Assembly: GCA_029834535.1 (NCBI GenBank)
Contig: JAQMWT010000451.1
Coordinates: 1-64,000, forward strand
Source: Chrysophaeum taylorii
Taxonomy: Eukaryota; Sar; Pelagophyceae; Pelagomonadales; Pelagomonadaceae
Reading direction: 5' to 3'
DNA: 64,000 nucleotides
The stretch's first letter is position 1. Every line of letters starts with the position of its first letter. The position numbers and the translations under genes are program-made. The notes beneath the pieces are model-generated. The model did no database searches. It saw nothing but the letters and a program-made list of their open reading frames with translations, and was not told the origin of the DNA. This document shows, piece after piece, positions 42,988 to 52,279 of this stretch.

Positions 42988-43752
42988 ATGGAAGGGCTTT
43001 CGGAGGCCGCCCGCCGCGCTCTCGAGGACGGGCGTGTCACGGTCCAGTCGCACCTCGTCGAGATCGCAACGGCTTTCCGGAAGGCCGGCGTGCCCATCAA
43101 CGACCTCCTGAACTTGATGGTCCCGGGGATATCGTACAAGCCGATCGATGGGGTGAATCTCCCGTTGGGTGTGCAGTGGGAAGCGAAAGGAGACGCGCAC
43201 GAGCTCTTCGAGTTCGTCGAGGCCGGCGCCCTCAATTGGATCGAGTGGTTCCTGACCCGGCACGAAAAACTCAGGATTAGGGTGTGCGACGTCGCCGCTC
43301 GCGCCGGCAACCTCGACGTCCTGCGGTGGGCGAGAGAGCGCGACTTCCCGTGGAACGAGCTCACGTGCTCCAACGCCGCCAGCGTAGGGCGCCTAGATAT
43401 TCTCGAGTGGTCGCGGGACCACGGGTGTCCGTGGGGGGAGTGGACCTGTTCTCACGCAGCCGCCGGCGGTCATCTTCGGGTGATCGAGTGGGCGAGAGAG
43501 CGCGGTTGCCCGTGGAACGAGGACACTTGCTCCTTCGCAGCCGACGGCGGACATCTGGAGGTCATCAAGTGGGCGAGGGCGCACGGGTGCCCCTGGGATG
43601 AGGACACGTGCTCCAACGCGGCCAAGGCGAGTCATCTCGAGGTGCTCAAGTGGGCCAGGGCTCACGGTTGCCCCTGGCGCAAAGAGGATTGTGCTGACGC
43701 CTACGACCCTGAAGTCCGCGCCTGGGTCCTTCGCCCTGACGCCGGAGACTAG
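42988..43752 (+). CDS. Ankyrin-like repeat protein of the HGCPW type
   Basis: The 254-residue protein has an N-terminal helical part and then about five 27-residue repeats following H/R-G-C-P-W-x-E-x-T-C-x-x-A-A-x-x-G-H-L-x-V-I-x-W-A-R. Such Trp/Cys-rich ankyrin-type repeats are expanded in stramenopile algae and large DNA viruses, and usually mediate protein binding. It starts 41 bp after the P4-ATPase stop on the same strand. No catalytic domain is present. Confidence 0.8.
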   Translation: MEGLSEAARRALEDGRVTVQSHLVEIATAFRKAGVPINDLLNLMVPGISYKPIDGVNLPLGVQWEAKGDAHELFEFVEAGALNWIEWFLTRHEKLRIRVCDVAARAGNLDVLRWARERDFPWNELTCSNAASVGRLDILEWSRDHGCPWGEWTCSHAAAGGHLRVIEWARERGCPWNEDTCSFAADGGHLEVIKWARAHGCPWDEDTCSNAAKASHLEVLKWARAHGCPWRKEDCADAYDPEVRAWVLRPDAGD

Positions 43753-44056
43753 GGAATCTTTTTTGGCTTCATATCCGGAAGAGTGCATCGTCTTGGCTGA
43801 TGTGTCCGCTGCAATAACGTCGTCTTTTGGGGGTGCCGAGGAGTCGTATGTGGCTCTGTAAGTTTCTGCTGTCCCCCTATATCGTCAACTCAAGTTGCCC
43901 ACCCCCTTAATAATAGTAGCTCAGTGCTCCTACTCTTTGCGCTGCCAAATCGAATCGAATCGAATCGAATCGAATCGATCGTCGTAGTACTACTACTGGT
44001 GGTTTCCTTTCTCTAGTAGGGACAATAATGGACAGTTCGCCGTCATTTTTTAGCAC

Positions 44057-44088
<32 letters not shown>

Positions 44089-44499
44089 TTCATATCTTTG
44101 CGGCCGCAAGATCGAACCACTCGAGTCAAATCTTTTTGTGAAGTGAATCGCCAAGTCTGCAGCAGCTGCTCGCTGGGGGTGGTTCCTTCCCAGTGTCCCT
44201 GGCTCGCGGACCCTGATCGTCAAAAAACTGTCGTCGATCTCGCTCTCGCTGTTGGCAGGACGGCACGTAATACCATCATTTGTGTCACGAGATCGAGGTC
44301 TGGTTGTCCATTCCCATATTCCGGCTGTACTTGGTGGTCCATGTCCATATTCCGGCTGTACCAACGATGACGCACATATACCTCCTCCGGCGGCGGACCT
44401 CGCTTGGTTGATAGATGCTGCTGGCTTCTTTCCGGGCTGCACCGTGACAGGTGCCATGATCTTCTTCCAAAGCTACGGTTGCTGTTCTGCGGTTTTCTG
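43753..44499. repeat. Microsatellite-rich intergenic region
   Basis: (CGAAT)n lies at 43949-43979 and (ACAG)n at 44056-44088. An imperfect duplication of TCCATATTCCGGCTGTAC lies at 44310-44365. No gene is seen. Confidence 0.5.
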
Positions 44500-45500
44500 A
44501 CCGCAGAAGCGGCAGCGAGAAAAAACGGCTCCTTTCAACAAGATAACAGCTGCGTTGGACGCGGAAAAGAAACGCGGAGGCCTTAGCGTATTGCGAGAAG
44601 AAAGGAGTAGGGGCCAAGAAGTGCATGACGGACCACCCAGACTGGATTGAGCTCATCATCACCTGGAGACGACAGCTCGACGATTCACGGAAGGAGCGTG
44701 TTTTGTTTGATAAAAAAACAGCCGCCACACTCGCTCGGACCGGATGTCGCTCACGCCGAAGGAGGAGCAGGCGCCTGCGAAATGGATTTTTGAGAGCAAC
44801 AATGCCCGCGCCAAGCTGCGAAGAGATTGGAGTCAAAGTATGCCGTATTGTACTCCTCAATCGTCGACTTCAGAACCGGCGCGGCGGCCGACGCAAGAAA
44901 GTCCCGTTCAACAACGCCAACTACAAACTTGTGTGCGGGCATTCGCCCTCATGGAAGAATTCTTCATAGGTTGTTTCTTCGCCCGCGACTTGCACAACCG
45001 GATCTGCACGAGGATCAAGCAAAAAAATCGAGGCGAAGCGTGCCGCCGCGAACTGCGACGAGGAGTACTTTGCGGGAATCTCTGGACTTCGCGCCGAGCT
45101 CTCAAGACCGCGGGAATTATGGAGGAGCACGGCGCCATATCGGACCCCCGCCTGGTCCTGAACCTCGACGAGACGCCCGAGTTTTTTTTTTCGTGGACTA
45201 CGCCGACAACAACAAAGGGAACGCCAAGACCAAGTTTGGGGTAGGCAAGGGTGGCGTGTATTGGGCCGAGGCCTATGACTACCGCGAGTGCAACACTGTC
45301 ATGATGTGCTGGGGCCTGTGCGGGCAGCGATTTATTTATACGCGGCTTTTTTTCTCGGCATGCTTCGAAGCGTGGCAGCGCTGCAAGGACGGCTGCGTCT
45401 GCGGCCTTGACAACGGCGCCGTGTGCGACGCCAGCAAACTCAAGTACTGCTGCGAGATCTGCGGGGATCTCAAAAACGGAAGCGGTGCAGTAAGAAGGCG
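44500..45500 (+). pseudogene. DDE-superfamily transposase remnant
   Basis: Plus-strand pieces are in order: FNKITAALDAEKKRGGLS (possible helix-turn-helix start, about 44535), PAKWIFESNNARAKLRRDW (about 44775), and HGAISDPRLVLNLDETPEFF (about 45130-45185). After a shift in a T-run comes KGNAKTKFGVGKGGVYWAEA with TVMMCWGLCG. The LNLDETP block resembles the second-Asp region of pogo/Tc1-like DDE transposases. It is clearly non-functional. Superfamily placement is tentative. Confidence 0.45.
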
Positions 45501-45629
45501 TGAAAAAAAAAGGCGCTGGAGGATCTTGCATTTGCCCTGCCGGATGATGCTGATGCTGAAGATGAGGAGGGGGAGGACAGCAACGCCGAATTCGAGCGCG
45601 AGATCGGTCACGATCGTCGCCGCCGTAAA

Positions 45630-45810
45630 GGAAGCAACGAACCACGTGATTGGTTCGCGTTCGACGCGCGAACTCGGTCCGCGTTTGCTGTGGTTCGCAT
45701 CCCAACAGCGCGCGAACCCGAACTCGCCGCGAACGCGAACCAGTAGCGAACCCGAACTCGCCCCGAACGCGAACCCGTCGCGAACCCGAACTCACCGCGC
45801 AGCCAGCAGG
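45630..45810 (+). repeat. GCGAACCCGAACTCGCC minisatellite, array 1
   Basis: Irregular units of GCGAACCCGAACTCGCC and GCGAACGCGAACC repeat about six times. The array is preceded by TAAAGGAAGCAACGAACC. The same flank and array recur in inverse at 47320-47490. Confidence 0.7.
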
Positions 45811-45959
45811 CACTCGAAGGCACACACACAGCGATGGCCGCGGTTTCGAATACGAGTCGTACTTTTTTCCTCAGCTCCGTGTCCGAGGATGACGAGGAGA
45901 AGCCATTTAAGCCATCATCATTCAGCTCAAATCCGCCATCACAGCCCCGAGATGTCGTC

Positions 45960-46960
45960 AAGAGACTGGCGATGTAGTGCTCAACTGGAAGGCTTCATGA
46001 AGCCTCTGCATGTGCTGACACTCCAAACCGAAGGCGACGTCCCGGTCGTCGTCGATATGGCTCGCGCCTTCACCGTCCGCGCACTCAACAAGCTGAAACG
46101 AGACACACTTCAGGTACCGATGATGAGACGGGCCTCGTGAACAAGCGTGAGTTCCATGAGGTGGAATGGGGGGTTTTGCGATGGATTGGTCTCAACTTCT
46201 CGGGACGTTTGCATAAAAGAACCGGAGAGGCGCTGCACGCAGTTCGCCCCACCGAAGGCTGTCGGCAACCTGATGATGCTGAGCCCTTCGATCAATATTG
46301 AAAAAGTGCTCCCTGTGGCGCAGGCTACTTTAGTCATGAGACTCGGTTCGACAGTAAATGGAGAGAGGCAGCGCGCGCGTTGGACTTGATGCAAGCAACG
46401 GAGCCAACGCTGCCTTCCCCAATGAAGCGACGCAAAACGAGCCATAGTGATGACAAGGACGACGACAACGATATGGTAGGTTTAGGTGACAACAGCGACA
46501 ACTCGAAGACCGCAACTGCTCCGCAAGCCCACAACGCAGATATAGAAAAGGCGAAGTTCCTCTCTATGCCCAGGACAGAATGGTCAAAGAAGATGGCATT
46601 CGCGGCAAGCGAGTGGACCCGCTTCAAATGTACGCTGATCCCAAGATCCGGGCAGATTACCCGACTGCGACGGTGTGTTCCGATTTTTGAAACTGACGAA
46701 AAGCGTGCTCCGTTCAAGTCTATCGCCGATACTTCTTGGTTCGTTTGTCGTCATCAAACACAGCTACCCCTTCTGGAAGTACGTGCATGGTGACATTGAT
46801 TATGACCGCATGTGGGAAATCGACAAGAAGACGCCAAACACACTAGGCGATCATGATTTTCCAGGCGAAGAAACTGACGTCGATGATGATGACGACGCGG
46901 AGGAAGAGAACGACAACGACTTCTGACGACTGAGAGGCATAAAAACAACACGATATATAT
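45960..46960 (+). other. Possible decayed gene, unidentified
   Basis: Plus-strand fragments (REFHEVEWGVLRWIGLNFSG about 46150-46210; KFLSMPRTEWSKKMAFAASE about 46555; WKYVHGDIDYDRMWEIDKKT about 46780, ending in an acidic tail) look protein-like but need frame changes. They lie between the two inverted minisatellites and could be transposon-encoded. No family is recognised. Confidence 0.35.
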
Positions 46961-47196
46961 GACCGCCATGTTCTCTTCACATGCACCTGGTGCCGTGTCT
47001 CGGAACGTCGAAGACTCTAGGACATGCCGCAGCTTCGACCACCACCACCACCCTCCCTACTACCCCCTCCCCTTTACTCCCAACCCTCCCTCCCCTCGCT
47101 CTGCTCTCGCCTCACTCAAGGCTCCGGCTTTGATCCCCCTTCCTTCTTTGCCAGCCCCGTCTTATCCTTAGAGTTAACTCTGTAACCAACCCCTCC

Positions 47197-47212
47197 CCTC
47201 TTAGCAGTCGAC
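47197..47212 (-). repeat. Solo copy of the 16-mer TIR core
   Basis: CCTCTTAGCAGTCGAC, identical to the TIR core of the element at 7453-7600, is preceded by a C-rich tract. Confidence 0.6.
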
Positions 47213-47317
47213 CTTAAAAAATCCCTCCCCTCCCCAAAACTGCATCGTCCACAAATTGCGGCCTGCGGCAACGCAGTTGTACTATAAAAAGTGAGTAAGA
47301 CTTAGTGCAGAGGGCAG

Positions 47318-47490
47318 ACAATCGCGAACCCGAACTCGCCGCAAACGTGAACCCGTAGCGAACGCGAACTCGCCGCAAACGTGAACCCGTAGCGAACCCG
47401 AACTCGCCGCGAACGCGAACCGACTAATCGAACGCGAACCAGTAGCGAACTCGAACTCAAAGCGAACGCGAACCCTGGGTTCGTTGCTTC
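47318..47490 (-). repeat. GCGAACCCGAACTCGCC minisatellite, array 2 (inverse flank)
   Basis: About seven irregular units end with GGTTCGTTGCTTCCTTTA, the inverse of the flank of array 1. The two arrays bound a segment of about 1.85 kb. Confidence 0.7.
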
Positions 47491-47948
47491 CTTTAACGCC
47501 GCCGTCGGCGACCCCAGCCAAGAACCAACCAGCTACCTGAGTCCCGCCCAGAGCAGCTCCCAGGGTCCCCAGCGACACTTCGGGAGCTACGGTCATGCTT
47601 ATTTCGACGCCTAGTGTGGCTCGCCATCCTCTCCACGCCTGGTAATTTTTAGTGTCGGGTACGGCTAGACATTACCCCACATCATGCCACGATTAAACAC
47701 GCTAAACTGGGGTATGGCGTGCCCCAGGTCTGTCTGTCTGTCTGTCTGTCCGAAAGGAGAGTGGTCGGGAGTACTCCTCCTGAGTGTCTCACATCATCGC
47801 TCGTTGGTCGTCGAGTTCGGTCCATGGTAGGGCCCTTGCAACAAAACAGTAATTTTTAGTGTCGATCTCGCGCCTGTACTTTGTGCAACAAATTCGGCGC
47901 CGACAACAGCTTGTGGCAAAAAAAATCCCACAGAAAACCAAAAAGAAG
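47491..47948. other. Intergenic region upstream of the GT92-like gene
   Basis: It contains (TCTG)n at 47729-47750 and a duplicated TAATTTTTAGTGTCG (47644 and 47849). No gene is seen. Confidence 0.4.
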
Positions 47949-49103
47949 ATGCGAGCCGCCGTTGGTGTTGTCATCATCAACTGCGTGGTGGTGGTGGGGG
48001 GGCAGAGCACCCGGGAGTTCACGTTCGCAGGGTACAGGTTCGCCGACCTGATCGTGACGCCGTTCATGCCGACACCTCAGACCGCGCTGGTGGTGATGTG
48101 CGGGCGGTGCCAGACGCCGATTCAGAGGCAAGATAATTTCCACAACAAGGTCCTGACGTTGTGCCCGGGGTACCACCTGCGGGAGCCGAGGTGCGAGTTC
48201 GAGGGAGGAAGATCCGAGCTTCGGTCGCTTCGCGACGAGTGCCTCGCGTGCGAGGTTCCGGTATCGCTCCTTCTGGATAGAAACGACGAAGCGCTGCCGG
48301 TCGCGCTCTCGAACCATATTCACAGACTCGAAACCGCTGCGGCCACGTGGCCGTGGAAAGAGAACCGGAGCTGGAACGTCGCGCTCGCGACGATCGCTCG
48401 CGAGGAGTTTCCGATCGATTGGCTCGAATGGCACCTCGCGAGCGGAGTGGAGCATTTTTTCGTTTACCGAGACGCGACGACCTTCGACGCGAGCGTCGTC
48501 GCTCCGTTTGTTGCCAGAGGACTCGTCACACTCGTGTCGTGGGTCGATCGCAAGGGGTTGCAGGGCGAGAGGATACGCGCGAACCACGCGCGATTCGCGT
48601 TTGGGGCTAAAGCGAAGTGGTTCGGGATTGTGGATACGGATACGTACTTCGTGCCGCACGTCCATCACAAGATGCTAGTTCCTCCAACTCTCGGTGACGT
48701 TTCGGAGGCGACCGTTTCGCGCCACTACGTTGCTCGCAACCAAACCTATGCCCTCAAGATCGCCCTCAGACGCGCGCAGGATCCGAGGACGTGCGGCGAG
48801 GAGGTACTGCCACAAAAAAAGGTGTCCCGCCTCTTGCGATGTACGTGGTCCGAGCGCAAGGGCAAGGTCACGGCGACCAAGCCCCTCTGGCATTTTCCTC
48901 CCAGCGCCGAGCCATTCCCGCTCGCGGACGGCGACCTCGACAAAGTCGAGCAGTGGAGAGCCACGCCCTTCCTCGTCCATCCCGACCGCGCAGCATTCTG
49001 GCGCTTCGCGCCTGGCGCCTGCGTCCCCAACGACCCTGACTGCGAGGAGGACAAGCTCCTCGTCCCCCCGACCCTCCGCCTCGAGATAGAAGAAGATTAT
49101 TAG
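47949..49103 (+). CDS. GT92 (DUF23)-like glycosyltransferase
   Basis: The 384-residue protein has an N-terminal hydrophobic segment (about 4-17) that could be a signal peptide or anchor. FPIDWLEWHLASGVEHFFVY (about 154-173), GLVTLVSWV and KWFGIVDTDTYFVPH with the DxD-type Asp229/Asp231 follow, as in GT92 enzymes. The family transfers sugars (galactosyltransferase in animals) in the Golgi. Donor and acceptor cannot be told. The start at 47949 precedes the hydrophobic segment directly. The stop overlaps the opposite gene's stop by 4 bp. Confidence 0.78.
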   Translation: MRAAVGVVIINCVVVVGGQSTREFTFAGYRFADLIVTPFMPTPQTALVVMCGRCQTPIQRQDNFHNKVLTLCPGYHLREPRCEFEGGRSELRSLRDECLACEVPVSLLLDRNDEALPVALSNHIHRLETAAATWPWKENRSWNVALATIAREEFPIDWLEWHLASGVEHFFVYRDATTFDASVVAPFVARGLVTLVSWVDRKGLQGERIRANHARFAFGAKAKWFGIVDTDTYFVPHVHHKMLVPPTLGDVSEATVSRHYVARNQTYALKIALRRAQDPRTCGEEVLPQKKVSRLLRCTWSERKGKVTATKPLWHFPPSAEPFPLADGDLDKVEQWRATPFLVHPDRAAFWRFAPGACVPNDPDCEEDKLLVPPTLRLEIEEDY

Positions 49104-49645
49104 AGGTAGCCGGTGTCCTCTCCGGTGAGGTTAGGATTCTCGACGCGTTTGACCTCGCGGACGAGGTTCATGTACTCAATCTCAACCGGCGTCCCCCAGC
49201 CCCCGATCTGGACGGCCTTGGCCTTGACGCGACGACATTGCGTGATCATGTCTGCGAGACGCAGGCCGAACGGCAGCCCACGCTGCGCGGCCACCAACGC
49301 GGTCAGCTCCGAGAGACCCGCGACGCGGTCGTCGTCCGTGCCGGCGCCCGAGAACTTGGCGAAGGTGGCGTCCCACTTTTTCCGGTACGCCGCTTGTCGT
49401 TCCCGGAACGCGGCCCGCGCGGCCTCCGCTTTCTTGAACTCTTCGGTGGGTTCCGAAAGGTACGACGGACTGCTGTCCTCGAAGCTCTCGACCCGCCGCT
49501 TCTTTGTGTCGGTCATCGGGTTCAGGCCGTTTGATGGTGGCGCGGCAACAACAACAACAACAAACCCCGCGGGGGCCGCGATCAGCCCGCGCCGCACGGG
49601 CGACAGCGCAGCGGCGCCCGCCAAAAACAACAACAACAACAGCAT
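49100..49645 (-). CDS. Predicted thylakoid-lumen protein, unknown family
   Basis: The 181-residue protein has a signal peptide (MLLLLLFLAGAAA), then SPVRRGLIAAPAGFVVVVVAAP: a twin-arginine and hydrophobic stretch ending in an AAP-type cleavage site, resembling a Tat lumen-targeting signal. The mature part is helical and charged and ends GWGTPVEIEYMNLVREVKRV. This arrangement suggests a lumenal, possibly photosystem-associated protein. No family is named. Its upstream flank carries the CGTTATGTACT target site of the insertion at 49678-50089. Confidence 0.7.
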   Translation of the reverse strand: MLLLLLFLAGAAALSPVRRGLIAAPAGFVVVVVAAPPSNGLNPMTDTKKRRVESFEDSSPSYLSEPTEEFKKAEAARAAFRERQAAYRKKWDATFAKFSGAGTDDDRVAGLSELTALVAAQRGLPFGLRLADMITQCRRVKAKAVQIGGWGTPVEIEYMNLVREVKRVENPNLTGEDTGYL

Positions 49646-49677
49646 TGAAGGATGGATTTTTATATCCGTTATGTACT

Positions 49678-50089
49678 ATAAACCCTAACCCTGCGATCGC
49701 CAGCCGTGTGGTTCCTCCTGCTCCCTGCGGCGGTTTCGGGACGCGTCCCGAAGTGTGAGCCTGCTCGCCTCCCGGGCTGGCCGGCCGGCCGCTTATGAAT
49801 GAGCACCCGGTAAAAAAAAAGTCTGCAGTCTGGGAATCATCATGGGGTTCTTCGCTCGGTTGTTGTTGTTGTTGTAGGGGCAGAACGCGACGGACAGCTC
49901 TCTCGTGGGTGGACCTACGGTTGACGCTTTTGCACGACCTCTCGCAGAAGACCGCAGTGGCAGTCCGCCATCAACAAGTCCGTCCTCGTCCCTCGCCTCT
50001 GCCCCAACAGCGTGATTTTGTTTCCTCTGTGATTCCGGCTCCTGCCGGTCCTGGCTCCCATGCTCGGGGGAGGTGGTCTGAAGTAAGTT
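49678..50089 (+). repeat. Retroposed insertion with SINE-like 3' end and 11-bp target duplication
   Basis: It is flanked by CGTTATGTACT at 49667-49677 and 50090-50100. The last ~65 bp (GTGATTCCGGCTCCTGCCGG ... CCCATGCTCGGGGGAGGTGG) matches the 3' end of the SINE-like family, while most of the 5' part does not beyond a short CGCCTCCCGGGC stretch. It is likely a different member sharing the 3' end. Confidence 0.6.
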
Positions 50090-50146
50090 CGTTATGTACT
50101 CAACGACAGAGGTGGTCTGAAGTAAGTTCGTTATGTACTCAACGAC
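50070..50146. repeat. 38-bp tandem duplication reaching into the GIY-YIG gene end
   Basis: The segment from GAGGTGGTCTGAAGTAAG to CTCAACGAC occurs at 50070-50107 and 50109-50146. The second copy includes the stop codon of the opposite gene (50139-50141), so the downstream sequence of that gene is retroposon-derived. Confidence 0.85.
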
Positions 50147-50780
50147 GACTGGCGTCTTCTTCGCCAAGCGCGGTGAGGCGGCGCAGGAACTCGTTGGCGC
50201 GGCCCTCGTCCCCCGCGGCGATCGCGTCGTCCAGCTTTTGCTTGAGCTGGTCGCGCCGGCGCTGGAGGCGCTCCTCGTCCCCGAGAGCCGCGGCCCCTCT
50301 CTCCCCCTCCTGCAATTCACCCTCGCCGATGAGCCCGAAGAGGAAGGGGTTCGAGTCGGGGTCGACGTCGTCCCAGTCGGGCGTCGCGTTTCCGATCGGC
50401 GTCTTGCCGCCGACCTCAGCGGATGCCTCAGCGAGCCACGCCTTCGCTAGGTTCCGCATCAGCCGTTTCCCGACCTCCTCGTCGTCGTCTAGCTCGGGAA
50501 ACTCCTCGAACCGTACCGCCGCGACGGTCTCGGCGCCGTGCTTCTTGACGAGGGCAGCGACGGAGAAGGCCGCGTCCTCGAAAAATCCAACGTATACTGG
50601 ATCCTCGCGCGCGTCGTAGAGCGCGACAACGGCCTTCGTGTCGCTGCGCAAACGCGACTCCTTGGCCCATTCGAAGGCGTTCGGTTTCAACGGACACTCG
50701 GCGAGGAACAGCATCTGGGGCGGCGGCGGCGGACAGCTGCGCAGGCCGCCGACCGCCGCGATGCACAACACCCACAACAT
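50139..50780 (-). CDS. Plastid-targeted degenerate GIY-YIG domain protein (GRXS16-N-like)
   Basis: The 213-residue protein starts with a short signal peptide (MLWVLCIAAVGGLRS). Then comes KAVVALYDAREDPVYVGFFEDAAFSV, followed by a KAWLAEA and GKTPIGNATPDW ending. This order resembles the N-terminal GIY-YIG-like domain of plant plastid glutaredoxin GRXS16 (VYAVYD ... YVGISR ... W ... G..PPGN). The catalytic Arg after YVG is absent, and there is no glutaredoxin domain. An acidic/coiled C-terminus follows. Nuclease activity is doubtful. Confidence 0.55.
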   Translation of the reverse strand: MLWVLCIAAVGGLRSCPPPPPQMLFLAECPLKPNAFEWAKESRLRSDTKAVVALYDAREDPVYVGFFEDAAFSVAALVKKHGAETVAAVRFEEFPELDDDEEVGKRLMRNLAKAWLAEASAEVGGKTPIGNATPDWDDVDPDSNPFLFGLIGEGELQEGERGAAALGDEERLQRRRDQLKQKLDDAIAAGDEGRANEFLRRLTALGEEDASRR

Positions 50781-50935
50781 GCGGCTTATCTTCTTAATTC
50801 AAGGGTTTAGGATTCGAGGTAGGCACTCAATTATTATTACAAGACAAGAACAGACAGACCCCCAGAAGTAGTAAAGTAGTATAATCGGTCGGCCGTCGTC
50901 GAGGCAAAAAGAAAGAAAGAAAGAAAGAAAGTAAG

Positions 50936-52279
50936 TTACTTGTAGTTGTTGTGGTGCTGCTGCTGCTGGGCGTCGACGAATTCCCAGTTGGTGACGAGCA
51001 TTTTGGAGACGCACTGGAGGGCGTGGCGCTGAACGTCGCGGTCGGCGTGGTCGATAAGGGCAAGGATCGTGTCTTTGGCGCCGATGTGCTTGATGACGGC
51101 CTTGCCGTTGGGGTAAAACCTCACAAATTCGCCGAGGTCGTAGCAGGCAATCGCGATGACCTTCGGGTCTTCGTGGGCGAGGAGGTTAACGAGGAGCTGA
51201 ACGACGCGGAAGTCTTGGTTTTCCGCGAGCTTGGCGTTTTCTTTCCAAAAGTTTTCCGTATGGACGATGCCCCAATCTAGATCCCCAGATTCGACCTCGG
51301 CCTCGTACTTCTCAAAGGTCGAGAGCTCGCGGTAATTCGATAGGAGGATTTTGTGGAGGGCTTCGATGTCTTCCTGGACGTCCGGGTCGGTCCACGGCCT
51401 CTCCCGGAGCGTGACGAGCGTCTTCGGAAGTCCGCGCTTGATCATTCGCGCGGCGACGCCCTCCGACGAGGCGATCTCGCTCTGGCAGAGGTTCCGGAGG
51501 GTCGCCAACGAGACGCGGACCACCTTTTCGCGGGGAGCCGCGGCCACTTGGTCTACCAACGCGTCGACGGTCGCGTTCGCGATCGCCGAAGTATCGTCGA
51601 ACGAAAGAGTCCACAGCGCGAACGTCAGCTCGTACTGCATCTGGGCGTTGGTTGTTTCGGGCCGTTTCAGGAGCTTGGTCACATATCCGACGCCTCCGTG
51701 CTCCGCAAACACGGCGCGGGCGCGGGCGGCGCGGAGCAGAATAGTCAGCGCTGGAACCGCGGCCTTCACCTCGCTCTGCCGCGACCGCGACGTCGACAGC
51801 TGTTCGCAGAGCCAGGAGACAAAGTCCTCGACCGGGGCTTCGGCTCGCGCGGTCAGGAGGGTCGCGAGCACGCCCGCGCCGACCTTGGCGGCGTAGCTGT
51901 CGCCGCCGTCGGACAGCGATCTCATAAAAGGCGACGGGTCGACGCGACCGTCATCCGCAAAATGCGCCACCCGGGACTCGAGGGAGCCGCAGCCTTCGGC
52001 CATCAAGATATCCTCGAGCCGCGTCAGGGCGTACCGCTGCGCACCCACCTCCGACACAGTCCCGACGACCTTGACGAGCGTCTTCACGAATTTCTCGCCG
52101 AGGACAGGCTCCCGCAGCGTGTAGTCCAACGGCGTCGCCTCGGCCGCCTCGAGGGCCTCCACGTCGCCGGGGGTCAGGACGCCCGACCTCGCGTACGACC
52201 CCCAGTCGATCGACGCGAAACCCCGCACGGCATCCTCGCGACACACCAGCGACAAAGACGACGCCTCCGTCTCTTCCAT
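50936..52279 (-). CDS. V-type ATPase subunit H
   Basis: The 447-residue armadillo-like helical protein has the conserved C-terminal part of V-ATPase subunit H: FWKENAKLAENQDFRVVQLL, then VNLLAHEDPKVIAIACYDLGEF, and VIKHIGAKDTILALIDHADRDVQRHALQCVSKMLV (recognised from VIKHIGAKDTILAL onward). Subunit H joins V1 to Vo and silences free V1. Length fits the family. The ATG at 52279 is the first in frame. The downstream flank has an AAGA/AAAG simple repeat. Confidence 0.95.
   Translation of the reverse strand: MEETEASSLSLVCREDAVRGFASIDWGSYARSGVLTPGDVEALEAAEATPLDYTLREPVLGEKFVKTLVKVVGTVSEVGAQRYALTRLEDILMAEGCGSLESRVAHFADDGRVDPSPFMRSLSDGGDSYAAKVGAGVLATLLTARAEAPVEDFVSWLCEQLSTSRSRQSEVKAAVPALTILLRAARARAVFAEHGGVGYVTKLLKRPETTNAQMQYELTFALWTLSFDDTSAIANATVDALVDQVAAAPREKVVRVSLATLRNLCQSEIASSEGVAARMIKRGLPKTLVTLRERPWTDPDVQEDIEALHKILLSNYRELSTFEKYEAEVESGDLDWGIVHTENFWKENAKLAENQDFRVVQLLVNLLAHEDPKVIAIACYDLGEFVRFYPNGKAVIKHIGAKDTILALIDHADRDVQRHALQCVSKMLVTNWEFVDAQQQQHHNNYK

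Noticed and set aside
44041-44090. Regular ACAG repeats as a possible CRISPR-like array
   Set aside because: A 4-bp microsatellite without spacers, in a eukaryotic context.
49678-49693. Telomere-like ATAAACCCTAACCCTG
   Set aside because: Only two units, at the start of a retroposed insertion; not evidence of a telomere or fusion.
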